Position numbers and translations under genes: made by a program. Below the pieces are notes generated by a model. That model did not search any database, had not been told where the DNA came from, and saw only the letters and a program-made list of their open reading frames with translations. Below, piece by piece: positions 34,721 through 45,083 of a stretch of DNA of 64,000 nucleotides. Source of the stretch: Polytrichum commune. Its lineage: Eukaryota; Streptophyta; Polytrichopsida; Polytrichales; Polytrichaceae. Positions within the stretch are counted from its first letter, which is position 1. Each line of letters begins with the position of its first letter. The stretch spans positions 51,227,554 to 51,291,553 of the forward strand of contig OX485803.1 in the NCBI GenBank assembly GCA_950295325.1. Direction: 5' to 3'.

Positions 34721-37471
34721 ATTGCAAGGAATCTGCACCAAAACCGGAAGGCTGAAGGACACAAGTCAGGGGACAGAAGTCAATACTTGAGAATGGCATC
34801 AGACTATGGACTGCAAGTCTTCTACAAGCACATGATCACAATCACCTAGTTCACAATCAGCACATTCAAAGGTACACAAAAGAAGAGTAATTGGAGCTTG
34901 CCTGTGTATTTGTAGCCTCTGGACTTTGAATGGTCTCAAGAGGCTGGAAGGTCGATGTAACAAGGAAAAGGAACGGCAAATCTATGATTGAGCGGTCACA
35001 ACACAGAGAATGCAGCTGGAGGAAGAGGAAGGAAGAAGAAGATCCAACAATTCGGTTCGGACAGTCTTGCCTATATATCTATTTCATATTCCACAAACCA
35101 TCTGCACAACCGTACACCACTATCTGCACATCAACAAACTTGCACTATTGTTTCACGGGTTTGGGATAACTCATGATGAACTTGAAAATCTTTCCTCAGT
35201 AGCCACCTGGCGATGACACTCTCACAAACTTGGCCACATGAAACAGGCGGACAATTCAATTCATGCTCTGGCAATGACACTTGTTCAAACTTAGCCACGG
35301 GAAGCTCCCAGACATTTCGAATCATACTTTAACCCCAACCGAAACAGACAATCAAACACATTAGCTCACACAACCCCTGAACATTTTTATTCTTCTCTCA
35401 AATACCTGGAACATGGAAGAATGATGATGATGATGATGATGTTCCAGACTCTCGCAGAAAGCATGTGCACAAGCTTCTAACTTCCGTGTTGAGTGTGCCC
35501 AACCCCCAAGACGCTCTGAAGTTACCTACAAAATTCTCTCAACCTACCTACCTACCTACACCCTTTTTACTCGTCTGATGGAACAATCCGTCAATCTGAT
35601 GGAGTCAGTCAGACCTGCAGAAGGCTTGGCATGAACAAACGTGTAACCCAGTGCATTAAATACCTCAACCAAAGTGTCTTTAGATTAAGCTACTACTCCC
35701 ACACATGGTAAAACGACAGAAGATTAAGCAGGGAAGACAGGGAAAGAGGTAGGTCTAGTGCATTCTCATGTTTCCAATGCAAATGCTCCAGTTCGTTTCA
35801 TTCCTCAAACTACGTGAGGTTGATAAATCAAGCAATTCAATCAATCTGACAGCACTCGAGCGAGGATTCCACTTGTGATCCTATGACATCTCGAAGACTC
35901 TCGAACGTCCCTTGACAATTCTCGTCGCCTGCCTACCTGCCTTCATTTGGGGTTGAGGGGCACGCACACAAACAAACAATCTCTCTATACATGATGCCCA
36001 CAGGAACTCCACTCACTAGACTCCCCACTCGGTGATCAAAGAGCTCTTAAAATCTTCCGATTCAGGGTTCATCAGCTCTCTTCGCTCTTCACTCACCTTT
36101 GTGCTCATTCACTTATCTAAAGTTCCTTCCTGCTATCAAATGATAAGTCCCTGCTCTGGAGCCTCCCTTGAGTAACATGTCTTCCTTGACACATTCAACT
36201 CACCCACCACCTCGGTTAGCTTCAAGCGGTGGCATTAAAATCTCTCCGGAACCTACCTGCCGCTGAACCTGATTCAAGCGGTGGGGATGCAAACCCACCG
36301 AATGGAACTGAAGCGGTTGGAAACCACGGATTCCCTAGGGTTACTGTAACTTTCGGCAACAACAGGCTGCAATTCAGGCAAAATCACATAATTTACAACC
36401 TCTCAACCAATCTCCAGCAACACCGGAATAATATTAAGCTCTTCATGCAAGTCTACCACTCTAGAAACATAGATTGCCACATGCTGCCAGAAAAGGAGTA
36501 CCCGCAGATGTTCCTCAAACATCCATATGCACGTCCTCTAATGAACTCTCCCATGGTTACTGCAACTTTCAGCTACAAGAGGGGGACTAACAGGCTGCAA
36601 TGGTGCTTACAATCCAATGGAAGACACCCAAACCAGAACTCAAGGAACTTGCGGCCATCACATAGAGGTTCACCTGACTCCACTGACTCCCTCCCTCGTC
36701 CTCTCGTGCGCCGCGTCAACCGAGAGAGTGCTTAGAAGCTGCGGCCGAATCCCTGCCTCCCAACACGAAAGCACCCAAACCCTGGAAAAAAAAAACAATA
36801 CAGATCTCAGGCAGGCCGCTCCTCTCCTCCCCCCTCGACTCTCCCTCTTCCCGCTGTCTCTCCGCCCTCCGAAGGAACACCCGGAAGCCGGACAAAGCCT
36901 CGAGCAAGTCTGTAGTAGGTCCCTGTCTCGGCAGAAACTCAAACAGCGAAACTCAAACAGCGAAACAGAGTAAAAGCAAATTAGGGTAAACGCACACAAA
37001 CACTCTCAACTGCCCAAAATGTGTAGGAAATCCAAGATGCGACTCCACATCACAGAGTATTAGCAAGACGATTGTGCACTGAAGCATCAAAGTTGTTTCA
37101 TTGAACCTGAACCGCATTCATTGAAGTCGAAATCCAAGCATAATCATACCCTAGCTGTTGATGTGTGACTGCTCAATGAAATCCTTCGCCGCGAAGTCCA
37201 ATCGCAATGACAACACCAAATCTGTCCTCATCGCCGTCATCACCACAAGGATCTGCACAATCATTTCGATTCGTGCAGTACACTCAAGAGAACAGACAAC
37301 CCTGAAAGACGTGACAGTACATGAGCTTGAGTGTACACCTGAAAAGACAACCCTCGAAGAACCTCCTGAACGAGGGTCGGAGCCCCAGGTTCTTCATCCA
37401 CGATCCACCTGCCGAACCGGTCACTTTACCGGTCGCGCCGGTTATCTCGGGCAGCTCCATCCGGGCTGACC
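34721..37471. other. Right subterminal region of the MULE, no gene recognised
   Basis: About 2.7 kb between the protease start and the right TIR, likely including its promoter. It carries a (GAT)n run near 35426-35446, and an open frame at 36229-36735 (+) with two diverged copies of a (V/A)T(V/A)TF...NRLQ(F/W) segment but no known domain. A pyrimidine-rich stretch lies at 36815-36870. GC content is higher than in the surrounding DNA, so part of it could be captured host sequence; this is not shown. Confidence 0.5.
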
Positions 37472-37526
37472 CTGACATGTCAGGTACCCCCTACAAAAGC
37501 TCGTAGGGGGTACCATATCGTCTGCC
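37472..37526 (-). repeat. Right TIR of the 12-kb MULE
   Basis: It is the inverted partner of 25562-25616, with 4 mismatches in 55 bp, and is followed directly by the TSD copy GTCCAAGCC. Confidence 0.92.
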
Positions 37527-38124
37527 GTCCAAGCCCACGTAGTGATAATTTTAGGTGCCATTAGTGGCGCCAACTCATAACGGGCCTCCACTACCTTCAT
37601 GTAGGGTAGGTAATGGGCTCCACTTTATTTTGGTTGGTTCAAGGTGGGTTTAGGATGGCTTGTCAATGCCTATTTTAGCCATCCTATACACCGCCGGGGG
37701 AAGGAGAGGGGGGGGGGTGATGAATGCTTCTAGCCATACTATTCACAAAGCCAAGGAAGTAGGCCCATAAAAGCACAAAGGGAGTTGGTTCCTAGGATGC
37801 AAGGGGGACAGTACCCGGGAATCCGGGATGCAAGGTGACAGTCTTGCAAGCGAACAGGTGGGATCATGGAGGTGGCCATGTGGCTTTGCACACCGTTACT
37901 AGTTGGGCTTTGATCTAGCTTGGGTCTACTACTCAACTAGGTTGTGTTGGTATTAGGCAATGAAGATGGCATTCCTCATCGTATGCAAGGTTGCCATACA
38001 CATGACTTATGGACTGGTTTAAGGAAGCTAGTGGTTTTGACTTTGAATATTTGTCACATATCCAAATGAGGCTAAAAACATATTATCTTTCGTTATACCT
38101 ATGTTTAGCCCAAAGCTAATATGA

Positions 38125-38155
<31 letters not shown>

Positions 38156-38392
38156 ATGTCAACCACATAGCCACATGTATGTGCAATCGCTTAAAGTGTT
38201 GGTTTTAGCACCCTCTACCTTAGTGTGTTTTGAGCGCGACTACCCAAAAATACATCAACTGAATCTGCTCCCATTACTGTATTATTGAGCACCATACCCA
38301 CACATTGCATGGCTTAATCCCATTCCCCCGACTCTCAAACAAGAAAGGGTGAAGGGCGGTAAGTGCTTCTCCTTCTTGTTTCTTTTTCTAGG

Positions 38393-38744
38393 CACTTCCA
38401 AATCCACATTCGAGTGTGACCTTTAGATTGGACCAAGAATCATCTCATCCATGCACAATTTGTACATTGCAAAAATCATCATTTCAAGTTTTAGGTTTAG
38501 AGTAGAGATGCAAAAATTAGAAGAGCTCAAACGGAAGATGACATCTTCTCTAAACAATCACAAGATCTTTCAAAATTATTTTGTTTTTGAACCTCAATTG
38601 CTAGCATGTTTTCAACACATAATCCAATCTTATCATAGCACATGTCTTTTTGGTATCCATTCTTAACTAACTAGACTTGCCATATATCACTCCAACTATA
38701 AGCGTCCAATCAAGAAGAGTGGTCACACAAGGCCCACAAACCTT
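38393..38744 (-). repeat. R1 element, inverted copy
   Basis: Its reverse complement starts AAGGTTTGTGGGCCTTG and runs through TATAGTTGGAGTGATATATG and GATTGTTTAGAGAAGATG to CATTCGAATGTGG-type sequence matching the copy at 6140-6515. Confidence 0.65.
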
Positions 38745-38817
38745 ATATGTATGTTTGGAAGTACTTGAGGTATGTAAAGCTTAGGAGTGTCCAAGTTTAC
38801 CAGTATGTTTGTAAGTA

Positions 38818-39172
38818 TACTGCACTGAATATGGTATTAAATGTCATGTGGTATTATATGTCACTGTGATCACTTTCCTTATGACACTTCTTGTGAATAA
38901 GTTTACAAATATTGTCATTCCAACGCACTTTTAGTTCATTCAAATGTCAATTATTGAAATAAATTTTGGAACGTTATGCATCTTAACATTTTTGTTATGA
39001 AATATTGTCATGGGTGATTATAATTAGGATAAAATATCACTTAGTAAGTGACAGTAGTTGCAACATTGTTAATCTATAATGCCCAAATTATTTTTACAGA
39101 AAATGACAAATAATGTTAGGTTTACATTTACTGTAGCGACACTAAATACAATGTTTAGTGTACTTATGTAAC
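38818..39172 (+). repeat. R8 element
   Basis: It starts TACTGCACTGAATATGG and ends CACTAAATACAATGTTTAG; internal order matches 15253-15631, including GACACTTCTTGTGAATAAG and TAAGTGACAGTAGTTGCAAC. Confidence 0.7.
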
Positions 39173-39333
39173 TGTACGTGATTGGGCACATAAGATACAA
39201 GATAGTGCCAATTTTGGGCTTTAAAGCCGCCAACTTGGAATGCAAAACTGGCCATCCGTGCCTTCAATGAGAAAATGGGAAATATATAGGAGATGTCTCA
39301 GCCTAAGTTCTAACAGAAGCACCAACTACCTTA

Positions 39334-39832
39334 GGCCCACTTCACACACGAGCCAAGAGCCGTGACCATGAGATTGTGAGAGCCCAAAAGAAAGTGTCCA
39401 AAGGCCGTCCCAACACACCTCCATAAGCATGTAGTGTGGTCACGGACCCTCAAGTGTAGTGTGAAGCCATATGTGACCGGGCCCTCAACCAAATGTTATT
39501 TCAATGAATGTCTATGTATGCGGGTTCTCACACATGATAAAATAGAATAAATCAACAGTTGTGAGCGTTCGGAGTGTCATGGTCTCCTGATTTTGTGGTA
39601 GGCCTACCTCCAAGAGGTGGTTTTTGAAAATAATCCAAGTGACCATGAAACATGATCCATTTGATGCTATGTAGGAATTCATGTAGACTTTACATCCATC
39701 TTGCATTCACATACTCCATTGGTCCCTCAAGCGTAGTGTGAAGCGAACTTAGACCAGCTCCGCCTTTTCCATCAATGACAGTGCTTGAAGTGTAATGGTC
39801 ACATGCTCTCAATCTCGTGTGTGAAGCGGCCC
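39334..39832 (-). mobile_element. Tourist/PIF-Harbinger-like MITE, second copy
   Basis: The TIRs (GGCCCACTTCACACACGAG and the inverse ending GTGAAGCGGCCC) and TTA flanks at 39331-39333 and 39833-39835 match the element at 19812-20289. The internal sequence is in the opposite orientation and diverged. It is 499 bp and non-coding. Confidence 0.87.
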
Positions 39833-40129
39833 TTACTAGGGGCCATAATGGGTCTATTATTCTATACTACAAACTTGAAAATGCATAGTTTAACCCTTAA
39901 TTGCATTGGAGTACATTCTAACAAATTTGGAAGTTTCATACCACCTTTCATGTTGAGGGCATTTGAGCCCACTATCGCCAACATTTTGTTTGATTCGGTG
40001 TTGGTATGTAAAACTCGATTTCAACATGAAGTTGCAAGGGGGTGGGGCGGGGAGGGGGTCATTTCATCATAAGTTGAGAAGATTCCACAGTTGTCAAGTC
40101 AAAAGTTTTCGGATTGGGGTTAAGGTTTG

Positions 40130-41460
40130 AATCTGGGGAGTGAACTCCTCATATCATGTGCAAAATAACGTGAATGTAAGGAGGGGTATTATTTGAGGCA
40201 TAAGTGTACATAATATACATAAGGGAGAGGTATTAATTTTTTGGGTGTGTACATTCAAAAAGGCTATCGAGTACTTTGAAGTAGACATAGATGTACAAAA
40301 AGGGGACCCAAGGTTTAGAGAAAATTTCCGACAATAGATGTGTTAGTTTCATCCAATTTGCATTTTCATCCATTCTTGTCATATGGTAATAGTCGTTAAT
40401 GACTCCCTTGTCCATTATTTTTCGCATATGGGTTATAGGTCAAACTAGAGGCTCTTGGAGTGCTCATGGGCTCCCTTGAGTTTCGCTCTCCGGATTGTGG
40501 CTAAGTCATTGTGCTCTTGTCTTGGTTTTTTTGATGCAATTGTTGATTTGCATCCTATGGATGAAGAAAATGTTCAATGAACTCGGGGGCCGGGGCGGGG
40601 GGTGACTCGCCAAAAAGTAGAAACCACATGAGAACAACTATAGGGTGTTTTTTATTCACTGGCAAGAAAATTTCTATAAACTTTGGAACTACCATAGCCT
40701 ACTTAAATTGCGAAACATGTGATTATATATAATTTAGCATAAGGGGAAAACCCCCACTCTAGGTTTGAGGTAGAAAGAAATTAGTATGACAAAAATAATG
40801 AAGGAATTTGAAAAAAAAAATAGAATGATTTTATTCACATATAATACATGCAAAAGGGTTGAAAAATTAAACGACTAGGTTATGATGTGTACACTCTTCT
40901 TTCACCAATATATAGCAATGTGGATATATGCCATGCCATATTGGAGTTTTAGGTATGCCTTCGCACGGAACGAGTAAATCAAAATTTTATAAGTAATTTA
41001 GCATCATTTGAAATAATGTAGGTTTTCTTTTATAATTACCTATAGAGTGTTGAATATTTGGTGAAGAAGTTTTTGTTTCTACTTAAAGGGTTCCCTAAAA
41101 CCAAATGAGGAGATAAATAACCCCCATAAAAATACCCTTTGTACGCACGTGGTTACCTAACACAAGAGGGAGAGGACCCCCCCCCCCCCCCAAGTCAATG
41201 AATTTCTCATTAGAAAGTGAACATGGATTTTACATGTAATAAAGGCATATTTAATTAATGGTTTATATTTTTATATGTAGTGGAGGCAATCCTCACATTA
41301 AATTGAAAAGCTTAATATAAATACAGGAGTCCGTTTTCTAGCATGTTGTTAGTATGTAGACATTTGTTTATCTATAAACTTCTTGCATATAAGGGGTTTA
41401 ATATCATAGTGACCCACGCACGTCATTAAGGTTTCCAATGAAGAGTCCACCCCCAAGGGG
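40130..41460 (+). mobile_element. R5 element, copy B, split by R7
   Basis: It is collinear with copy A on both sides of the R7 insertion. The right end GAAGAGTCCACCCCCAAGG forms the TIR with the left end sequence of copy A. Without R7 the copy is about 0.7 kb. Confidence 0.75.
40582..41194 (+). mobile_element. R7 element with 8-bp TSD, nested in R5
   Basis: TCAATGAA flanks it at 40574-40581 and 41195-41202, and copy A of R5 (near 19391) shows the uninterrupted site, so both borders are fixed. The ends are G-rich (left) and C-rich (right, C15 at 41177-41191). An 8-bp TSD fits the hAT superfamily, but the ends are not a clear hAT TIR, so the superfamily stays open. 613 bp, non-coding. Confidence 0.8.
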
Positions 41461-41600
41461 TTTGAAATTCTTCATCTAATCAAGGATGATATGATGGATG
41501 TGTATAAAATAGAATCTTTTTATTTTATACACATGATTACATAAATGTGAGAAGTTGAATTAAAAAAAAGTATGAAGTTAATGTGTTTTTTTAGAGGAGT

Positions 41601-41723
41601 GTCCCCTAAGGGGCCCACTCTTCATCAAAACTCCAAATGACATGTATGTGTGGCTATGAAATTAGACTAACTAAGACATAATAATAATAATAACAACAAC
41701 GGTCCACTACATTATAAACTCAT

Positions 41724-41757
<34 letters not shown>

Positions 41758-42118
41758 TTCCAATACAATGTAATAAATGCCTCCACTACCTACACAAAAT
41801 TTAAACCTTGATAATATAGGTCTTTGTTATGTATACAATCCATCTCCACTTTCATTGAGAAAGTCATTGAATATTTTTCATTCATAGGACGCAAGTCATA
41901 CTAATATGACCATACAACATATGTCTATTGTCACAAAAAATCCCTAAATCTTGGTACCCGCTTTTGAACATCTACCTCTACTTTGAGTTTTCAGTTGCAT
42001 TTTCATTTGTACACATTGGAGGAAAGACAATATCTCCCCCTTATGTATGCAAATGCCTCAAATAATACTCCTTTTCAAACTTATGCTAGTTTGCACATGG
42101 TATGAAGAGTGAAACCTC
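41601..42118 (-). mobile_element. R5 element, inverted copy C
   Basis: It starts CCCCTAAGGGGCCCACTCTTC, the inverse of the right end of copy B, and continues with the R5 blocks in reverse (GAGAAAGTCATTGAATATTT, CATATGTCTATTGTC, ATCTACCTCTACTTTGAG). Together with copy B it forms a tail-to-tail pair separated by about 140 bp. A (GATA)n tract at 41724-41757 lies within it. Confidence 0.7.
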
Positions 42119-43969
42119 ACATTGAACTTGAATACCATCTTTCAAGCATGTGTTGGTTGTGACATGGTGTGGTGTAGGGTGATCTCCAAACTATTGAACA
42201 TAGTTGATACTTGCAATGATGACATGAAGCGGCGGTTTAGAGCACTTTGTCCCCAAGAAGTGCCCTCTAGAGTCACCAGGGGATAATTAAGAGTTGAGAG
42301 TTCAAGTCAAGAAACCAACTCCAACTCATTCATATGTATTCATGTTTTCTCCACCCAACTCTCATTTAAGGCATATGTGTTACATTGGATGGAAGAGTGC
42401 AATATGTAGAATGCCTAAATCAAATTAGGGTCATAGTTGGCAAGATTGACTAAAGCACATTCTTGGAGGTGTGAAATACCAAAAAAGAGTTGTATTTGAA
42501 AACTCTAACGGAACCTATCATGGGAAAGAGGAAACCCCCATTGAGTTAGCCAATGACGGTCCCCTTGCATGGCACGCTCTAAACATGTGGTTGCTTAACC
42601 CGATCAATTTAGCCACACTTGGCCGAGATTGTGAATTTTTGAAGCCTTGTGATTTTGCCAACATAGTAATTACTTTACTACAAGAATTGTGGGTCTCTAA
42701 TTGGCATTAAGGAATCTCTAAGTGGACTTTGGGTTGCTACATATTGATTTCTTCAATATAGGCTAAGAGTTAGCTTGATACAACGCATGACTTCTTATTA
42801 CATGACTTCTTATTATGGCATGGTTTTCTCTCTGGTTTAGAATCAATATGCATGTCACACACCTTTTTAGCTAGTCGAAGCTTAGTGAAAATGAGAGTTA
42901 CAGAAAAGTTAGCTAGCTAAAGCTAAGTAAGAATCCTAGGTTCGATGAACCTAGCTAGCTAAAGCTAAGTGACAAATAAAGGCCCGGGAAATTTAACTAG
43001 GTGTTGCTAGTTGGCCAGTTGTCCAAGGTCTGAAATATTGAAAATGACAATTATGTTTTTTCCTTCAATGATCGAACAAAAACGTATTTTATTAGCAAGG
43101 AGGCCAAATGTTAGATGAAGAGGAGGGGGGGGGGTCATAAGTGTGCATCACACCAAGCCTCTTGTCAAGGGACATTTTCATGTTTACTATTCAAGTGAAG
43201 TCAATTAACGTTAATAATTTAGATTGCCTACATGTCATGTGGCAATAGCATCATTATGGTGTCCATCATACCATATATTTGTTTGTTATTATTGCACCTT
43301 CATAATATACGAGTCATGCCATGCAATGCAACACACCATACCACTTGTGATTTTGTTGACCATAAAAATTTCACACCAATGCTAAAGACATTTGAAACTA
43401 TCTGGTCCATTCTATTTATAATCCCCACTTTTTGTAACAAAAGGTGTAGCTTCAATGTGATGAATGTACTTCAGTAGTATAGTTTTAAAGAAAAAAGGGT
43501 ATCATGTTTGTAAACTAATGTATTATGGAGATTTGACACATGCATAACATAGCACAATACTATAAATTAATACTCGGTGGATTCAAATGATAGTGTGCAA
43601 ACTTTCAGCTTCGTGATTACAAAATATTTAATTCTCGATTAACTTCATAAAGACTTGGAGTGTGCCACCAATCAATGGTTGCTTCAAGATTGACAGATGC
43701 AATAACTGCAAGGCAAGAACCTCAACAGTTAGTCTCATATCTTAGAGGCTTTTTGAGGCATACCATAGAGGACTCTCTAATTCGACAAAAAATAACAATT
43801 TTTCCTTCAAGTCTGGCCATTTGTCTTTCTTCCATTTGCTGAGACCACTTAAACCCGGCATGGAAACTACAATCAGCACAACTGAAGATGAAATAGAGCA
43901 ACCTCTATAGTATTCCATTGCTCTTGGTATGATTGGGTGGGCGGCATGTGTTAGTTCATGGCATGCTGC
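42119..43969. other. No gene recognised
   Basis: AT-rich. It contains a G-run near 43123-43132 and a GCTAGCTAAAGCTAAG repeat near 42910-42970. The open frames at 42471-42710 and 43232-43477 have no recognisable motif. Confidence 0.4.
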
Positions 43970-44185
43970 ACTGCTCAGGGAGAACCAGCAGTTAGTTACA
44001 GATGAACCGGCTGAGTTTGAGGAATAACCGGGTGAAGTTCAACACTTCAGGACAATTACCGATCTTTTTAGAGGAATCTATAGAATATACCTCAAATGAA
44101 TAAAGCAAAACCGGAAGATGTGAACATGTAACCGGTTGGATTTAGAATTACTAGGATCTTGACCGACTATGCCCAAAAACTTCCC
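43970..44185 (+). repeat. R9 dispersed repeat
   Basis: Blocks GGGAGAACCAGCAGTTAG, GAACCGGCTGAGTTTGAG, ATCTATAGAATATACCTC and CATGTAACCGGTTGGA match the R9 copies at 23172 and, inverted, 5945. It lies about 0.9 kb downstream of the SDG40-like stop codon. Confidence 0.65.
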
Positions 44186-45083
44186 AGGCACTGGCATGCA
44201 AGAACGAAAACATACCTCTACTGTAGCATTTGAAGGCAGGTACAACATGAATATCACCCAGAAATCTTGGTAAGGAATCTCTGGACATAATTTACTGTAG
44301 GTACAACTCATGAACGATATACTGTCTACATGTCTAAGGTATTGTGGAGACTATTGTAGTATGTCCACTTCCTCAGAAACTAATGACAACCAACCACAAA
44401 TGTTCACTCTGAACTGACACTCGTGGTTTCAGTTCCTATAAAGGAACAGTCTAATTTGACAAATCTATCAAGGGCTCCACACATTGAAATTTGAGAGTTC
44501 ACTCAACTGTCCTTGTTCGGTCAAAAATGATGTGATTGTTGGGTGTGACCTGGCATCTGCTGTATGATGTAAATTCCCTATGTAATTGCAAGAAGAGAAG
44601 ACACCAAAACTAAGTCACTGGGCAGAAGACACCAAAAATACACTGAAAAAGGAAGGCATAAAATTGCATGGGTAACCATATCACCCACATGGAGTATAAC
44701 TAGAAGAACTTTGCCTGAAGATGGTCAGCAAATATTTAGTACACCTAAAATCTACATTCTGTAGACCTGTTGAGAACAAACGAGAGACCATAATAACTTT
44801 CATAATCAACCATCAAAATCACCTGTAAAGTTTCTTGGAACCAGCACAGTGGACAGGAGAGTGTGCTGTATACATCAATGCAAACCTGCTTGCAAATAAT
44901 TATTTACCAAAAACAGCTTCTATTCAACCTCCAACCTCTCACTTTCTGGAAGACAGATTCCTAAACGCGGTTATGTTCTCTCATTGCTGCAAAAGGAAGG
45001 CATGTGGATAGAAGAATAATTACCCCAATTTTGAAATTTATTGATGCAATACGTTCATGACAGTCTGGGATACTGGTAAGACC
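44186..45083 (-). other. 3' flank of the SDG40-like gene
   Basis: No open frame is recognised. It probably contains the 3' UTR of the minus-strand methyltransferase gene; the poly(A) site was not located. Confidence 0.4.

Larger units (their letters stand above)
25562..37526. mobile_element. 12-kb Mutator-like element with transposase and Ulp1-like genes
   Basis: The left TIR begins GGCAGACAATATGGTACC (25562); the right TIR, read inward from 37526, begins GGCAGACGATATGGTACC. They agree at 51 of 55 positions. The flanks GTCCAAGCC at 25553-25561 and 37527-37535 are a perfect 9-bp TSD, diagnostic of Mutator superfamily insertion. Inside lie a plus-strand MULE transposase (26211-29578) and a convergent minus-strand gene with a C48 protease domain (30225-34720). 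Known plant MULEs that carry a Ulp1-like protease (the Kaonashi group) are the closest precedent; membership here is an inference. The perfect TSD suggests a fairly recent insertion. Confidence 0.92.
25446..38221. mobile_element. R10 non-autonomous element, split by the 12-kb MULE
   Basis: The outer ends AAGGTAGAGGGTGCTAAAAC (25446) and the inverted GTTTTAGCACCCTCTACCTT type end (38221) form a near-perfect TIR of about 24 bp, flanked by AGT on both sides (possible 3-bp TSD). Removing the MULE and one TSD leaves about 0.8 kb. A paralogue without the MULE lies at 54066-54753, collinear on both sides of the insertion point (CAACACTCTACTAC on the left, TTTTAGGTGCCATTAGTGG on the right). Confidence 0.8.
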
